From Pleomorphochaeta sp963678575 (GTDB taxonomy: Bacteria; Spirochaetota; Spirochaetia; Sphaerochaetales; Sphaerochaetaceae), in the NCBI GenBank assembly GCA_963678575.2, contig CAXXHV010000002.1, forward strand, positions 372,001 to 436,000: a stretch of DNA of 64,000 bases, in the 5' to 3' direction. A model generated the notes under the pieces. It searched no databases, had not been told where the DNA came from, and saw only the letters and a program-made list of their open reading frames with translations. How positions within the stretch are numbered: position 1 is the stretch's first letter; every line of letters begins with the position of its first letter. The position numbers and the translations under genes are program-made. Shown here piece by piece: positions 1-9,308 of this stretch.

Positions 1-629
1 AATCCTGAAAGTTCTGTTGGTCCACTATAAAGTTTTGATGATATAATATAATTACCTGATTCAATGGGAGCACTAATACTAGCATGACCTATTTCATACT
101 TTATTGTGTCTGGAATTGAGCATTCACTGAAGGTGTTATTATTAAGCTTATAGTATGTTGTTAATACTCCAACTTTATCAGCATCTACTTGATCAGGATT
201 CCAATAAAAATCTAAATCAATATTTCCAGTCCCATTTATATATTCTAAAGTTATATTGACAATAGATTGAGAATTAAATAAATAATAAGTTCCATTTCCT
301 TCTACAATAGCTTCATCATTAATATTATATCCAATTACACTAATATCCCATTTACCTTTTACTAAATTGGTTAATTGTGTTGATTCATTAGTTGTTTCTG
401 CTTCAAATGTCTTTTCATTTGGGCCAATACCAGATATTACAAATTTAAATACAGATAGTTCAGAGTCACTTGGACTAATATTTCTTGATTGGGCGGTTTT
501 AGCACTACTTTTTAAAGAAATAGTTAAATCCATTAATTGAGATTCATTTTGTGCCCTACATGAGTAGAATGTAATACTTAAAATTGTAAATACTAAAGAA
601 TAGAATAATAATTTTGTTTTTGTTTTCAT
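1..629 (-). CDS. Putative lipoprotein, C-terminus outside the window
   Basis: An open frame runs without a stop from an ATG at 629 off the left edge, giving about 209 codons. A good ribosome site (GAGGTG) lies at 634-639 on the minus strand. The first 23 residues form a charged start and a hydrophobic stretch ending at Cys24 (context TFYSC), which fits a relaxed spirochaetal lipobox. The mature part is rich in Ser, Thr, Asn, Ile and alternating polar/hydrophobic residues, suggesting beta-rich extracytoplasmic domains. No family was recognised. It is divergent from the CBM9-like gene at 820. The function is unknown; the lipoprotein call is inferred from the signal alone. Confidence 0.6.
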   Translation of the reverse strand, partial: MKTKTKLLFYSLVFTILSITFYSCRAQNESQLMDLTISLKSSAKTAQSRNISPSDSELSVFKFVISGIGPNEKTFEAETTNESTQLTNLVKGKWDISVIGYNINDEAIVEGNGTYYLFNSQSIVNITLEYINGTGNIDLDFYWNPDQVDADKVGVLTTYYKLNNNTFSECSIPDTIKYEIGHASISAPIESGNYIISSKLYSGPTELSG

Positions 630-819
630 TAAACACCTCATTATAAATTTTTTAAATAAAATGTAGAGCTTTATTTACAATAAAACCCTACAAAAATAGG
701 TAATTTTTATTTACCTTTAATACGGCTTCATTTTAATAAATATATAATTTCGTAATAATGCTTGAGTTTTTTTTAAAAAAAGATAAAAATAATTTTATAA
801 CTAATAAAAAGAGGTGTTG

Positions 820-1416
820 ATGGACCAACTTCATGTTAACAAATACTCAAAAGAATATAATAGTAATAATTACTCTTTAATGCCTCAATGGGAAGATTCT
901 AAAGATACCAAAGTAAAACTTAAATTATTTCATACAAAAACAGACTTATTACTAGAATTTGATATAATTGAAAAAGAATTGAGAATGAAAGCTAAATTTA
1001 ATAATGATAAAGTCTATGAAGATAGTTGTGTTGAATTTTTTGTAAAAAGATGTGATAGCAAAGAATATCTTAATTTTGAAATAAGTGCGTCATCTTTTAT
1101 GCTTGTTGGGAAAGGCGACTCAAGGTTTGATCGAATTCTTTTTAGCAATAAAGAAATAAGTGAAATTAAAAGAGATATTTCTATTTTGGAAAAAAATGAT
1201 AATAATTGTCATTGGAAAGTAAAATTATCTATTAATTTAGTTAAATGGGGTTTATTAAATGCTGGCGAAAATATAGAAGATTTGATTTTAAAAGGAAATT
1301 TTTATAAATGTGGAGATAAATTAAAAGAACCTCACTATATGTCATTGTTTCCAATAAATAGTGAAAGTCCTAATTTTCATGTTCCAAACAGTTTTAAAGA
1401 AATATTATTTATTTAA
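820..1416 (+). CDS. CBM9-like carbohydrate-binding domain protein
   Basis: A 198-residue protein that appears to be a single stand-alone domain. The central motif with CVEFFVKR (about residues 70-80), followed by YLNFEISASS and a late LFPINSESPNFHVP, resembles the family 9-like carbohydrate-binding proteins found as solitary proteins in many bacteria. No signal peptide is visible, so it would be cytosolic. I chose ATG 820 over the upstream GTG (814) and TTG (817), because the GAGG at 811-814 precedes it. The binding residues cannot be confirmed by eye. The family call is by recognition of motif order and length only. Confidence 0.6.
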   Translation: MDQLHVNKYSKEYNSNNYSLMPQWEDSKDTKVKLKLFHTKTDLLLEFDIIEKELRMKAKFNNDKVYEDSCVEFFVKRCDSKEYLNFEISASSFMLVGKGDSRFDRILFSNKEISEIKRDISILEKNDNNCHWKVKLSINLVKWGLLNAGENIEDLILKGNFYKCGDKLKEPHYMSLFPINSESPNFHVPNSFKEILFI

Positions 1417-2226
1417 ATTTTTATGTTTTAAAAATTTTTCTTTTGAGTTAAATGCGCATTCTCCACTAAACTCAGTATCGCCAATCAATTCTTTTAAAGC
1501 AAGGTGTGCTAAGTTAAGTGCAAAAATTCCTGTTAGTGTTGGCAATGAGCCGAGAACATTTCTAACTCTTCCTCTTTCTAAAATTTGTTCATTAAAGTCT
1601 AAATGTTCTTCATCTTGAGGGTCTTTATATTCGTATCTTGGAAGTTCTGGTGAAAAAATTACTTTTATTCCTCGATCTACCCCTCGATGACGGAGTCTTT
1701 TTCTGACAAGTTTGGCTAAGGGACATCCATAAGTATCAAAGAGATCTGCACTTTGTACTAAAGAAGGTTCTCTTCTTAAAGCTGCTCCCATTGAACTTAT
1801 TACTTTTATATTATTTAAATAACAATAAGAAAGAAGGCTACATTTTGGATTTAATGAATCTATTGCATCAATAACTAAATCAAATGAATCATCAATTAAT
1901 TCACTTGCCGTTTCTTCACTAAAAAAACTCTTTATAGCTTCGACCTCACAATTTGGGTTAATTGAGAGTACTCTTTCTTTTGCGACTTCAACTTTTACTC
2001 TATCCAAAGTTTCCCAAGTAGCAATGATTTGTCTATTTATATTAGTCACACCAATTATGTCAAAATCAATTATTCTAAAATGAGTAATCCCACTTCTTGC
2101 CAAAGCTTCTAGGCATAAACTCCCAACAGCGCCCATACCAACTATTATGACTTTTTTATTATGTAATTCATTTATATTTGAATCTCCGATTAATCTAGAA
2201 ATTCTCAAGAATTGATCTGAACTCAT
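1405..2226 (-). CDS. tcdA: tRNA threonylcarbamoyladenosine dehydratase TcdA (ThiF/E1-like)
   Basis: This E1-like enzyme makes cyclic t6A at position 37 of ANN-decoding tRNAs by ATP-dependent dehydration. The nucleotide-binding loop GMGAVGS sits at residues 30-36. It is followed by the acidic DFDIIGVTNINRQ segment and IDAIDSLNPK, all typical of the YgdL/CsdL branch of the ThiF family. At 273 residues it has the usual length, and it lacks the extra domains of MoeB. The ATG at 2226 has an AAGGA ribosome site. It overlaps the upstream tatD-like gene by 32 bases, so the two are translated from one transcript. Its 3' end overlaps the convergent CBM9-like gene by 12 bases. Confidence 0.85.
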   Translation of the reverse strand: MSSDQFLRISRLIGDSNINELHNKKVIIVGMGAVGSLCLEALARSGITHFRIIDFDIIGVTNINRQIIATWETLDRVKVEVAKERVLSINPNCEVEAIKSFFSEETASELIDDSFDLVIDAIDSLNPKCSLLSYCYLNNIKVISSMGAALRREPSLVQSADLFDTYGCPLAKLVRKRLRHRGVDRGIKVIFSPELPRYEYKDPQDEEHLDFNEQILERGRVRNVLGSLPTLTGIFALNLAHLALKELIGDTEFSGECAFNSKEKFLKHKNLNK

Positions 2227-2848
2227 TATTCTTATCCTTAAATTTTTGTACTTTTAAAGTTTCTAGTGTATTTATAAAATTATTAAAATAACTAGAATAA
2301 TTTTTATCAGTTTCTTTATCCCAGTCACTTTCGATTAAAAAACCTATTTCATCTAACATATATATTTTTTCAATTAATTTTGTATTTATTACCTTTGGGT
2401 TTAAACTGACAATAACATTGTATTTCTTTAATTGTTTTGCTAATTCTATACTCTTATTAAAACCATGGTAAATTATATATTTGGGTAGACTATTTTTATT
2501 TTCTTCTAATATTCTCAGTAATTGATTATTAGAATTAACAATATGTATAGTAAAAATTCTATTAAATTTATTTGCTAATAATAGTGATTTTTTGAAAAAT
2601 AATTCTTGGATCTTCATATTATCATATCGTGAATCGAGTCCAACTTCTCCAATATGATGTTTTGGGTTTTCAAGTAATTTATTTGTTAAAAGTTTTTCAT
2701 ATTTTTCTATACTTATATTAATATTTTTAGCAAGAATCCCATAACTAAAATATTTAGATGATTTTTCCCATTCCTCAATTTTTGAAGTGGCATAAAATGC
2801 ATTATCGATAGTGTTATCTAAAGTTATATGACGATGAAAATCAAACAT
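2195..2848 (-). CDS. TatD-family metal-dependent hydrolase
   Basis: A 217-residue TIM-barrel hydrolase of the TatD DNase type. The N-terminal FDFHRHI supplies the first metal histidines. HIGEVGLDSRYD (about residues 65-77) is the family's GEIGLD signature, and FTIHIVNS and IIYHGFN supply later histidines. It is somewhat shorter than typical TatD (about 255), with the C-terminal part compressed. The start follows the azlD stop by 3 bases and the 3' end overlaps tcdA, so it belongs to the azlC-azlD-tatD-tcdA run. Members act as 3'-5' exonucleases or other phosphoesterases; the exact substrate cannot be told here. Confidence 0.72.
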   Translation of the reverse strand: MFDFHRHITLDNTIDNAFYATSKIEEWEKSSKYFSYGILAKNINISIEKYEKLLTNKLLENPKHHIGEVGLDSRYDNMKIQELFFKKSLLLANKFNRIFTIHIVNSNNQLLRILEENKNSLPKYIIYHGFNKSIELAKQLKKYNVIVSLNPKVINTKLIEKIYMLDEIGFLIESDWDKETDKNYSSYFNNFINTLETLKVQKFKDKNNEFRSILENF

Positions 2849-2851
2849 ACT

Positions 2852-3169
2852 CTATAATATCATTAGAAGTAAATAAGTTGCAATAACACTAAAAAGAATG
2901 GATATAATCATATTAAATTTTAAATATCCAAAAATAAAAGCAACTAAAACACCTATAGCAGAAGCAATCCAAGTAGGATAAAAATCTATTATAGAAAAAG
3001 GGAATATTAATGCTCCTAAAGCAGCTATTGGTAAAATTTTTAATTTTTCAGTTATTTTTTTGGGAATTTTATTAATTATTGGTGTGAAATAAGGTAAAAA
3101 TCTCGGAATCAGTGTTGCTATTGCTGCTATTAATACAATAATTATCATTGGAAGATTTATATTATTCAT
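2852..3169 (-). CDS. azlD: Branched-chain amino acid exporter small subunit AzlD
   Basis: A membrane protein of 105 residues with four hydrophobic segments and the PRFLPYF motif near residue 30 that marks AzlD. AzlC and AzlD together export branched-chain amino acids or their analogues. I start it at ATG 3169 because a GGAG lies 6 bases upstream; the ATG at 3181 contains that ribosome site. This gives an 8-base overlap with azlC, a typical coupled arrangement. Confidence 0.85.
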   Translation of the reverse strand: MNNINLPMIIIVLIAAIATLIPRFLPYFTPIINKIPKKITEKLKILPIAALGALIFPFSIIDFYPTWIASAIGVLVAFIFGYLKFNMIISILFSVIATYLLLMIL

Positions 3170-3866
3170 TATTTTCTCCATTTATAAAAAAAGACCCTAT
3201 AACTGTTGCACTTAGCATGGCAATAATAAATGCCCAGCCTATTGCAAGATTAATAACAGTTATTAAAAAAGTATTTATTGCTGCAGAAATGAAGCCTACA
3301 AGTAATATTTTATAACCGCCTTTTCTAGTTTCATTTCCTAACAAAGATGCAAACATTGCATAAAGAGTTATAGAAAGTGCTAATTGTAGTTTGCCTGGTA
3401 AAGCAATTCCAATAATATAACCTGTTATTGTTCCTAAAACCCATCCACTATAACTTGTTAATTCTAACGAAAATAAATATTTGAAATTTAATTGTTGCGG
3501 TCTTAGGCTAGCTACAGAAAAAATTTCATCAGTTGTAGAAAAGGCAATAATAATTTTTTGTAAAAATTTAATGTCAGCTGGAAGTCTTTGATTTAGAGAA
3601 GCTCCCATAAATAAATATCTTAAATTAATTAACAAAATAGAAATAAATAATTCAAAAAGTAGTGCACCATTTGATAGTAAATTAATCATAAGAAATTGTC
3701 CACTTCCAGCAAAACTAGTCATGCTAATCAACGCAGTATTAGTTAAGGAGATATTAACATTCCTACAGACAAGACCAAACGCAATTGCTGTTGAAAAATA
3801 TCCTAAAAAAATTGGAAAGCCATCAAGAAAGCCTTCCCTTTTTGTTAAATTTTTACTCATGCGCAT
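3162..3866 (-). CDS. azlC: Branched-chain amino acid exporter large subunit AzlC
   Basis: A 234-residue polytopic inner-membrane protein with the AzlC core. It has GFLDGFPIFLGYFSTAIAFG near the start, then SFAGSGQF and LINLRYLFMGASL, followed by several transmembrane helices. It pairs with AzlD to export branched-chain amino acids. An in-frame ATG at 3977 would add a basic N-terminal stretch that runs into the divergent gene. I place the start at ATG 3866 (or 3860), where the family's homology begins, although no good ribosome site is seen there. Confidence 0.82.
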   Translation of the reverse strand: MRMSKNLTKREGFLDGFPIFLGYFSTAIAFGLVCRNVNISLTNTALISMTSFAGSGQFLMINLLSNGALLFELFISILLINLRYLFMGASLNQRLPADIKFLQKIIIAFSTTDEIFSVASLRPQQLNFKYLFSLELTSYSGWVLGTITGYIIGIALPGKLQLALSITLYAMFASLLGNETRKGGYKILLVGFISAAINTFLITVINLAIGWAFIIAMLSATVIGSFFINGENNE

Positions 3867-3934
3867 ATAGTATTGAGTTCTGCACTTTTCATCAAGTCTA
3901 TTTGTTGTTAATATAGTAGCAAATGGAGGCTGAT

Positions 3935-4678
3935 ATGGCATTTTTTTTAGATAGTTTAGGGTTAAGTGAACTTTCACAAAACCAAAATGATATTATTAAT
4001 TTATTTTCGAATATAGAGAAAATTTCTGGTGAAGATTATGATTATAAAACATATGTATATAATGAAGGGTTAGAACTTGTAGCTAGAATAAATAAAGATA
4101 GTAAAGATTATGATTTTGTTGGAGTTGATTCTCATTTGATTAATTCAACAAAATGGTTAAGTAAACCTGTAATTAGTTTAGGACAAACTAGTGAGATTCC
4201 TGCAATTCTTTTTTCTTCAATTGATGAGAAAACAGCTTTTATTGCAAATTTATTGCATGCTGGGCTTGTGAGGGGAGAAATGAATACCGAATCTAAAATA
4301 TCTTTACAAATATGTGCTTTTCCATCATCTTTAGAAGTATATGAAAGTAGAGAAGATTATGAAAAGGTTGTTAATGATGCTCTTTTGAAAGACAAGTCGA
4401 TTTTACCATATTTTTATATTAGAAGTTTAGAAGAAAACTTATCACAAGAAGAAAAAAAGCGTTATCAAGAGAATTTATTATTTAATTTAATTGCAGCTAG
4501 AGTTATAAAAACAAATGAGTATAACTTTGGAAATAATCCATGTTTTGTTTCAACAATTGATACAGTTATGGGAAACTTAGATATTATTTATAGTAAAAAT
4601 ATAATTAAGGAACCTCTTTCAGTTGATTCATATATTGTTGGAGCCTTTTATTTAAGTGCAGAATTTTCTCTTATATAA
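3935..4678 (+). CDS. Unrecognised 247-residue cytosolic protein
   Basis: I do not recognise this protein. It has no signal peptide or membrane segment and is acidic, with helical stretches such as EEKKRYQENLLFNLIAARVI near residues 170-190. The ATG at 3935 has a strong GGAGG at 3925-3929. A mid-protein region around VISLGQTSEIPAILFSS looks like a compact alpha/beta core. It lies divergent from azlC and only 25 bases upstream of a TetR regulator in the same direction, so the two are probably co-transcribed. That pairing may indicate joint control, but no function can be assigned. Confidence 0.7.
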   Translation: MAFFLDSLGLSELSQNQNDIINLFSNIEKISGEDYDYKTYVYNEGLELVARINKDSKDYDFVGVDSHLINSTKWLSKPVISLGQTSEIPAILFSSIDEKTAFIANLLHAGLVRGEMNTESKISLQICAFPSSLEVYESREDYEKVVNDALLKDKSILPYFYIRSLEENLSQEEKKRYQENLLFNLIAARVIKTNEYNFGNNPCFVSTIDTVMGNLDIIYSKNIIKEPLSVDSYIVGAFYLSAEFSLI

Positions 4679-4703
4679 CAATAATTAAAATTAGGAAGAA
4701 ATT

Positions 4704-5261
4704 ATGGCAAATAATTTATTAACAAAAACGGCAATAGCAAATTCAATTAAGAAATTAATTGAAAAAAAATCTATAAGCAAAATTTCAGTTTCTGATATTT
4801 GTAGAGATTGTAATATTAACAGAAAGACTTTCTATTATCATTTTGGTGATAAATATGAGTTATTAATATGGATTTTTAAAACAGAGGTAGTTGATTCTAC
4901 ATATGGAAAATATGAGAATATTTATAGCTATGATGGAGCTTTACATTTTTTAACATGTATTTTTAACAATCAAACTTTCTATATTAAGGCTTTTCAGGAG
5001 ATGGGGCCACATAGTTTAAGAGATTATTTTGGTGATGTTTTAACTCCTATTATTGAAGAGTTGATGATACCTGATGATTATGAAAGTGAAACAGAAATTG
5101 TCGCTGATTCTTTTTCGGACTTTTTGGTTTCTTCTTTTTTAAGATGGTTAACAAATTACCCCGTTATAGCACCTCAAGATTATTTAGAACAACTTATATG
5201 TGTAGGATCAGTATTATCAGTAAGACTTTCAAAGTTATTTTTTGAAGTTTCAAGTAAATAA
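4704..5261 (+). CDS. TetR/AcrR-family transcriptional regulator
   Basis: A 185-residue one-component regulator. The N-terminal helix-turn-helix spans about residues 8-50 (KTAIANSIKKLIEKKSISKI, then the recognition helix ending NRKTFYYHFGDKYELL), which is the TetR signature. The C-terminal part resembles the DhaS/TetR_C_8 type of ligand domain, with hydrophobic helices and no known cofactor site. The ribosome site AGGAAG precedes ATG 4704. It follows the orphan gene at 3935 and may autoregulate it. Its effector is unknown. Confidence 0.85.
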   Translation: MANNLLTKTAIANSIKKLIEKKSISKISVSDICRDCNINRKTFYYHFGDKYELLIWIFKTEVVDSTYGKYENIYSYDGALHFLTCIFNNQTFYIKAFQEMGPHSLRDYFGDVLTPIIEELMIPDDYESETEIVADSFSDFLVSSFLRWLTNYPVIAPQDYLEQLICVGSVLSVRLSKLFFEVSSK

Positions 5262-5332
5262 TATTTTTGTTTAATTTAATGATTAAATAAAAGAAAAAAA
5301 TAGTTTAAAATAGAAATAAATGTATATATTCT

Positions 5333-5941
5333 TTAGTAAGCTTTATATTTTTTATTAATATTTAAAGCCATAGAATCATGTGAATTATAGCCAAAAGATT
5401 TTGTTAAAACACCTGAATAATGTTTTTTTACAGTTTTAAAACCAACTCGTTTGTAAAGTGCTTTTGCTCTTGGGTTTGTATCAACAACATCTAATAATAT
5501 TTTTTTATACTTCGCGGTTCTTGAATATCTGATTATTTCTTTAAGCATGGTTGACCCATAACCTTTTCCTCTGGTCCCTTTTTTTATTGCTAATAATTCA
5601 ATTTTTATTGTATCATCTGTTAAAATTTTATCAGAATGAAAAATAAATTTAAAATATTGATAAGATATTAGTCCTAATTGTTTTTTAAGAGATTTGTCAA
5701 TAAAAAGAGCAGGACTAGATTTTGTTGATAAAATAGCTACTCCTATTATTTTTGTAGCTTCGCGAGCTAATAAACCACCTGTAGGAAGAAGTGTATGTTG
5801 TATAATATTTAAACTTTTATCATATTCTACTTTTTTTAATATTGGTTTAAATTTTAATTCGAATGATTTATATAAAATTTTTGATATAATTAGTTGATTC
5901 TTTTCGCTTTGCTCATTAAAGCGAAAATATTCTACGGTCAT
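5333..5941 (-). CDS. GNAT-family N-acetyltransferase
   Basis: A 202-residue protein with a C-terminal GNAT fold. The acetyl-CoA loop is RGKGYGSTML near residues 125-135, preceded by strand IELLAIKKG and followed by ILLDVVDTNPRAKALYKRVGF. These are the A and B motifs of the superfamily. About 90 N-terminal residues precede the core and may bind the acceptor. The ATG at 5941 has an AGGGA site. The substrate is not predictable. It is convergent with the TetR gene and stands alone. Confidence 0.85.
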   Translation of the reverse strand: MTVEYFRFNEQSEKNQLIISKILYKSFELKFKPILKKVEYDKSLNIIQHTLLPTGGLLAREATKIIGVAILSTKSSPALFIDKSLKKQLGLISYQYFKFIFHSDKILTDDTIKIELLAIKKGTRGKGYGSTMLKEIIRYSRTAKYKKILLDVVDTNPRAKALYKRVGFKTVKKHYSGVLTKSFGYNSHDSMALNINKKYKAY

Positions 5942-6063
5942 TTTTTTCCCTAAAGTAATAAAATACTTGTTTAATATTAAGAGTTATATGGATGAATAAT
6001 ATGATTGCATAAAGCTTTTTAGTCAATTGTATAGTTAAGTATAATTGAAATAAAAGTGTTTTA

Positions 6064-6113
6064 ATTAAAAAAAACAAACATATTAACAAATATTAATTTT
6101 TGCTAATATGTTT
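6064..6113 (-). terminator. Rho-independent terminator of the SNF symporter gene
   Basis: AAACATATTA at 6076-6085 pairs with TAATATGTTT at 6104-6113. Read on the minus strand, the stem is followed by a T-rich run at about 6064-6075, just past the end of the 6149-7531 gene. Confidence 0.6.
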
Positions 6114-6148
6114 AAACCATAAAATATAATTTTTTTTAGCTTTTTAAA

Positions 6149-7531
6149 TTAAAAAGAAATCCAACCAAATACATTTGCAATTGAACTTATTAATATAATT
6201 CCAATACATATAATTTCTAAATATTTTGTAAAAAAATTATAAAGCTTTTTACGTTTAAATTTAGATGATATTTCAATTTCTTGTGCAATTTTATCTAACC
6301 CAACAACCTTAATAATTAAAATACAAGTTGAAAGTGCTGCAAGAGGCATCATTATAGAATTTGTTAAAAAATCAAAAAAGTCTAAAATTGACATTTTGAA
6401 AATAGTAATGAAGCTTAAAGTATTAAAACCTAAAGCAGAAGCAGAGCCTAGAATAAGTACAACTAATGTAATTATAAAACTACTCTTTAATCGGCTAAAA
6501 CCAAATTGATCTTCCAATGTTGAAACGCTTGTTTCTGCTAAAGATACAGCACTTGTAATAGCGGCAAATAGTACTAATAAGAAAAATATAATTCCTGCAA
6601 TTTTACCAAAACCCATAGTAGCAAAAACTTTTGGAATTGTTATAAACATCAAAGAAGGTCCTGCTTTTAATGTAGAAGGATCTCCAGATGAGAATGCAAA
6701 AACAGCAGGTATAATCATTAATCCAGCTAAAATTGCTATAGCAGTATCAAATATTTCAATTTGAGATGTTGATTTATCAATATCAACATCATTATTAAGA
6801 TAAGAGCCGTAAGTATAAAGGATACCCATGGCAATTGAGAGAGAATAAAACATTTGTCCCATTGCAGCTACAACAGTCATTAATGAAAAGTTTTTGAAAT
6901 TGGGAATGAGAAAATATTTTACCCCTTCAAGGGCTCCCTCTCTAGTAATTGAGTAAGCTGTTACAAATAAGGCTAAAATTACTAATAAAGGCATCATAAT
7001 TTTAGATACTCTTTCAACGCCTTTATTTACTCCTAAAATAATTATGAAAATAACGCTTAAAGAAAAGATTATAAACCAAAATTCTACACTAATACCATTG
7101 CTAATATAATTAGTGAAAAAATTATCATTAGCTATTTTTATTGGATCAGTTTTTAAATATTCAAAGAAATATTTTGTTACCCAACCTCCAATAACACAAT
7201 AATAAGGGGCTATTAAAATAGGAATAATTGCATTAATCCAGCCTCCAAATTTAAATGGTGCTGAATGTCCAAAAGTTTGGAAGGCCCCAACAGGACTTTT
7301 TTTAGTCATTCTACCTAGAGCTGTTTCTGAAATGATTAAAGCATATCCAAAGGTTATCATTAAAATTAGATATACTAATACAAACATACCACCTCCATAT
7401 TTTGCTGCCAAATATGGGAATCTCCATATGTTCCCCAGACCCACTGCAGAACCTGCAACAGATAATACATAACCCATTTTACCTGAAAAATTACTGCGCT
7501 TTGTTATATTTTGATTGCTTTCTTCTTTCAT
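6149..7531 (-). CDS. Sodium:neurotransmitter symporter family (SNF) transporter
   Basis: A 460-residue polytopic membrane protein. The N-terminus carries the family hallmark around SAVGLGNIWRFPYLA (TM1, Na+ site), then GGGMFVLVYLILM and ETALGR. About 11 hydrophobic segments follow, including FYSLSIAMGILYTYGSY. Bacterial SNF (LeuT-like) members take up amino acids, often tryptophan, tyrosine or leucine, with Na+. The ATG at 7531 has an AAGGA site. It stands alone with its own terminator. The substrate cannot be chosen from sequence by eye. A Na+-coupled carrier would link to the ion gradient made or used by the V-ATPase in this window (inference). Confidence 0.9.
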   Translation of the reverse strand: MKEESNQNITKRSNFSGKMGYVLSVAGSAVGLGNIWRFPYLAAKYGGGMFVLVYLILMITFGYALIISETALGRMTKKSPVGAFQTFGHSAPFKFGGWINAIIPILIAPYYCVIGGWVTKYFFEYLKTDPIKIANDNFFTNYISNGISVEFWFIIFSLSVIFIIILGVNKGVERVSKIMMPLLVILALFVTAYSITREGALEGVKYFLIPNFKNFSLMTVVAAMGQMFYSLSIAMGILYTYGSYLNNDVDIDKSTSQIEIFDTAIAILAGLMIIPAVFAFSSGDPSTLKAGPSLMFITIPKVFATMGFGKIAGIIFFLLVLFAAITSAVSLAETSVSTLEDQFGFSRLKSSFIITLVVLILGSASALGFNTLSFITIFKMSILDFFDFLTNSIMMPLAALSTCILIIKVVGLDKIAQEIEISSKFKRKKLYNFFTKYLEIICIGIILISSIANVFGWISF

Positions 7532-7741
7532 TATTTTCCTTCTATATAAATATATTCAATTTTCAAGTTATAAACCTTATCATTTGAAGTGTAGTCCTTT
7601 CAAGTAGGTAAAAAAAAATTATTATGATATTATGTATATAGTTAAATAGTTAAAATGATAATGTTTAATATATTTAGTATATTATATTACTTTGTTTGAA
7701 AAACGAGTTTATAATTATTCTATTAAATGAAGGAGTAATCG

Positions 7742-8761
7742 ATGAAAATTTTATTTATTGGTGGAACAGGTACAATCAGTGAGGCAATATCTAAGCAATT
7801 AATTAGAATGAATGAAGATTTATATATTCTGAATAGAGGAAAAAGAAATGAAGTTTTAGGCAAATCTGGGGTAACTTATTTAACCGCAGATGTTAATGAT
7901 GAAAAGAAAGTAGGGGCTTTAATAAAAAATTTACAATTTGATGTTGTTGCTGATTTCATTGCTTTTGACACTAAATCTATTGAAAGAGATTTTAGACTTT
8001 TTAAGGATAAAACTAAACAATATATATTTATAAGTTCAGCATCAGCATATCAAAAACCTTTAGCTGATTATAGAATTAATGAAGGAACTACTCTTGCTAA
8101 TCCATATTGGGAGTATTCAAGGAAAAAGATTGCATGTGAAGAATATTTAATGAAATTATACAGAGAAGAAGGCTTTCCTGTTACAATCATTCGACCAAGT
8201 CATACATATAGTAACAGATCAATTCCTTTGGGAGTTCATGGAAATAAAGGCAGTTGGCAAATAGCAAAAAGAATGTTAGAAGGAAAGAGTGTAATTATTC
8301 ATGGAGATGGAACTTCTTTATGGACAATGACATCTAATAAAGATTTTGCCAAAGCTTTTATTGGCTTAATGGGGAATATTCATTCAATTGGACAAGCCAT
8401 TCAAATTACTAGTGATGAATCCTTAACCTGGAATCAAATTTATTTGGCAATAGCTAAAGCTCTGAATGTTGAATTGAAACCATATTATGTAGCATCATCT
8501 TTTTTAGCTGATGTTAGTGATTATGATTTTTATGGAGGCTTAATCGGAGATAAAGCAAATACAGTTGTTTTTGATAATAGTAAGTTGAAACAATTAGTTC
8601 CAGACTTTTGTGCAAACATAAGATTTGATCAAGGAATAAAAGAATGTATCGATAATATTTTGAAAAATCCAGAGTTGCAAGTTGAAGATATTGAATTTGA
8701 TAATTGGTGCGATAATGTTATTGATGCGTTAGAAAATGCAAAAAAAAGTTTGAAAAAATAA
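7742..8761 (+). CDS. NAD-dependent epimerase/dehydratase-like SDR protein
   Basis: A 339-residue extended short-chain dehydrogenase. The Rossmann start KILFIGGTGTISEAISKQL carries GGTGTIS in place of GGTGFIG. ISSASAYQ gives the catalytic Ser region, and YSRKK (near residue 130) is the YxxxK pair. TIIRPSHTY is the family's substrate-loop segment. The late part (TSDESLTWNQIYLAIAKAL) is typical of the CSP41/isoflavone-reductase-like epimerase group. An AGGAG site precedes ATG 7742. The substrate, probably a nucleotide sugar or similar, is unknown. It is monocistronic, with a terminator downstream. Confidence 0.82.
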   Translation: MKILFIGGTGTISEAISKQLIRMNEDLYILNRGKRNEVLGKSGVTYLTADVNDEKKVGALIKNLQFDVVADFIAFDTKSIERDFRLFKDKTKQYIFISSASAYQKPLADYRINEGTTLANPYWEYSRKKIACEEYLMKLYREEGFPVTIIRPSHTYSNRSIPLGVHGNKGSWQIAKRMLEGKSVIIHGDGTSLWTMTSNKDFAKAFIGLMGNIHSIGQAIQITSDESLTWNQIYLAIAKALNVELKPYYVASSFLADVSDYDFYGGLIGDKANTVVFDNSKLKQLVPDFCANIRFDQGIKECIDNILKNPELQVEDIEFDNWCDNVIDALENAKKSLKK

Positions 8762-8782
8762 CAAAAATATTTATTGAAAAAT

Positions 8783-8825
8783 AAAAGGAGTGGCTTTTCT
8801 GATATGTTACTCCTTAATTTTTTAT
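8783..8825 (+). terminator. Terminator after the SDR gene
   Basis: AAGGAGT at 8785-8791 pairs with ACTCCTT at 8809-8815, followed by a T-rich stretch. It lies 24 bases past the SDR stop codon. Confidence 0.65.
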
Positions 8826-9308
8826 TTTTTAGTAAGTATTTACTCAGTAATAGGATCCTAAAAAGCATAATAAATTATTGATTCAAATATTTTATAAATA
8901 GGTATAAGGCAAAAGCTTCTTCCCCTAAAAAAAATAAAAACACCTGTCAATATTGCGATGACTTTAATATCAGGTAAGAAAACTATACTTAAATTTTCAA
9001 ATTATAAACTGCAAATTGTTTCAAATGTTGCAATAGGCTGTAAGAAAAGAAGAGATAAAAATTGTAAAAACTTTCTTGGCTATTTTAAGGAATGATTTAT
9101 TTTGATTATTCTTAAAAGTACAAGTGTTTGAAGAACATATCCCCTAACTAATACTAGTGTGATTATTGATGAAGTAAATAATAATTTTTGTATGAATACC
9201 TTTTGATAATATAAGTATTGCATTTAATATTAATATTCTACGATTGTTTAATTCAGGTCAACAAAATAGTGAATATATTTAAATTAGTATAAAATAATTG
9301 TTTAAAAG
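8826..9308. other. Intergenic, no gene supported
   Basis: About 480 bases of AT-rich DNA. A plus-strand frame ending at about 9093 gives some 45 codons (it includes MTLISGKKTILKFSNY), but it has no ribosome site and no recognisable family. It could be the remnant of an older gene. I see no RNA gene or repeat. Confidence 0.4.

Noticed and set aside
8826..9308. A short plus-strand gene of about 45 codons
   Set aside because: No ribosome site, no family, and the region looks non-coding.
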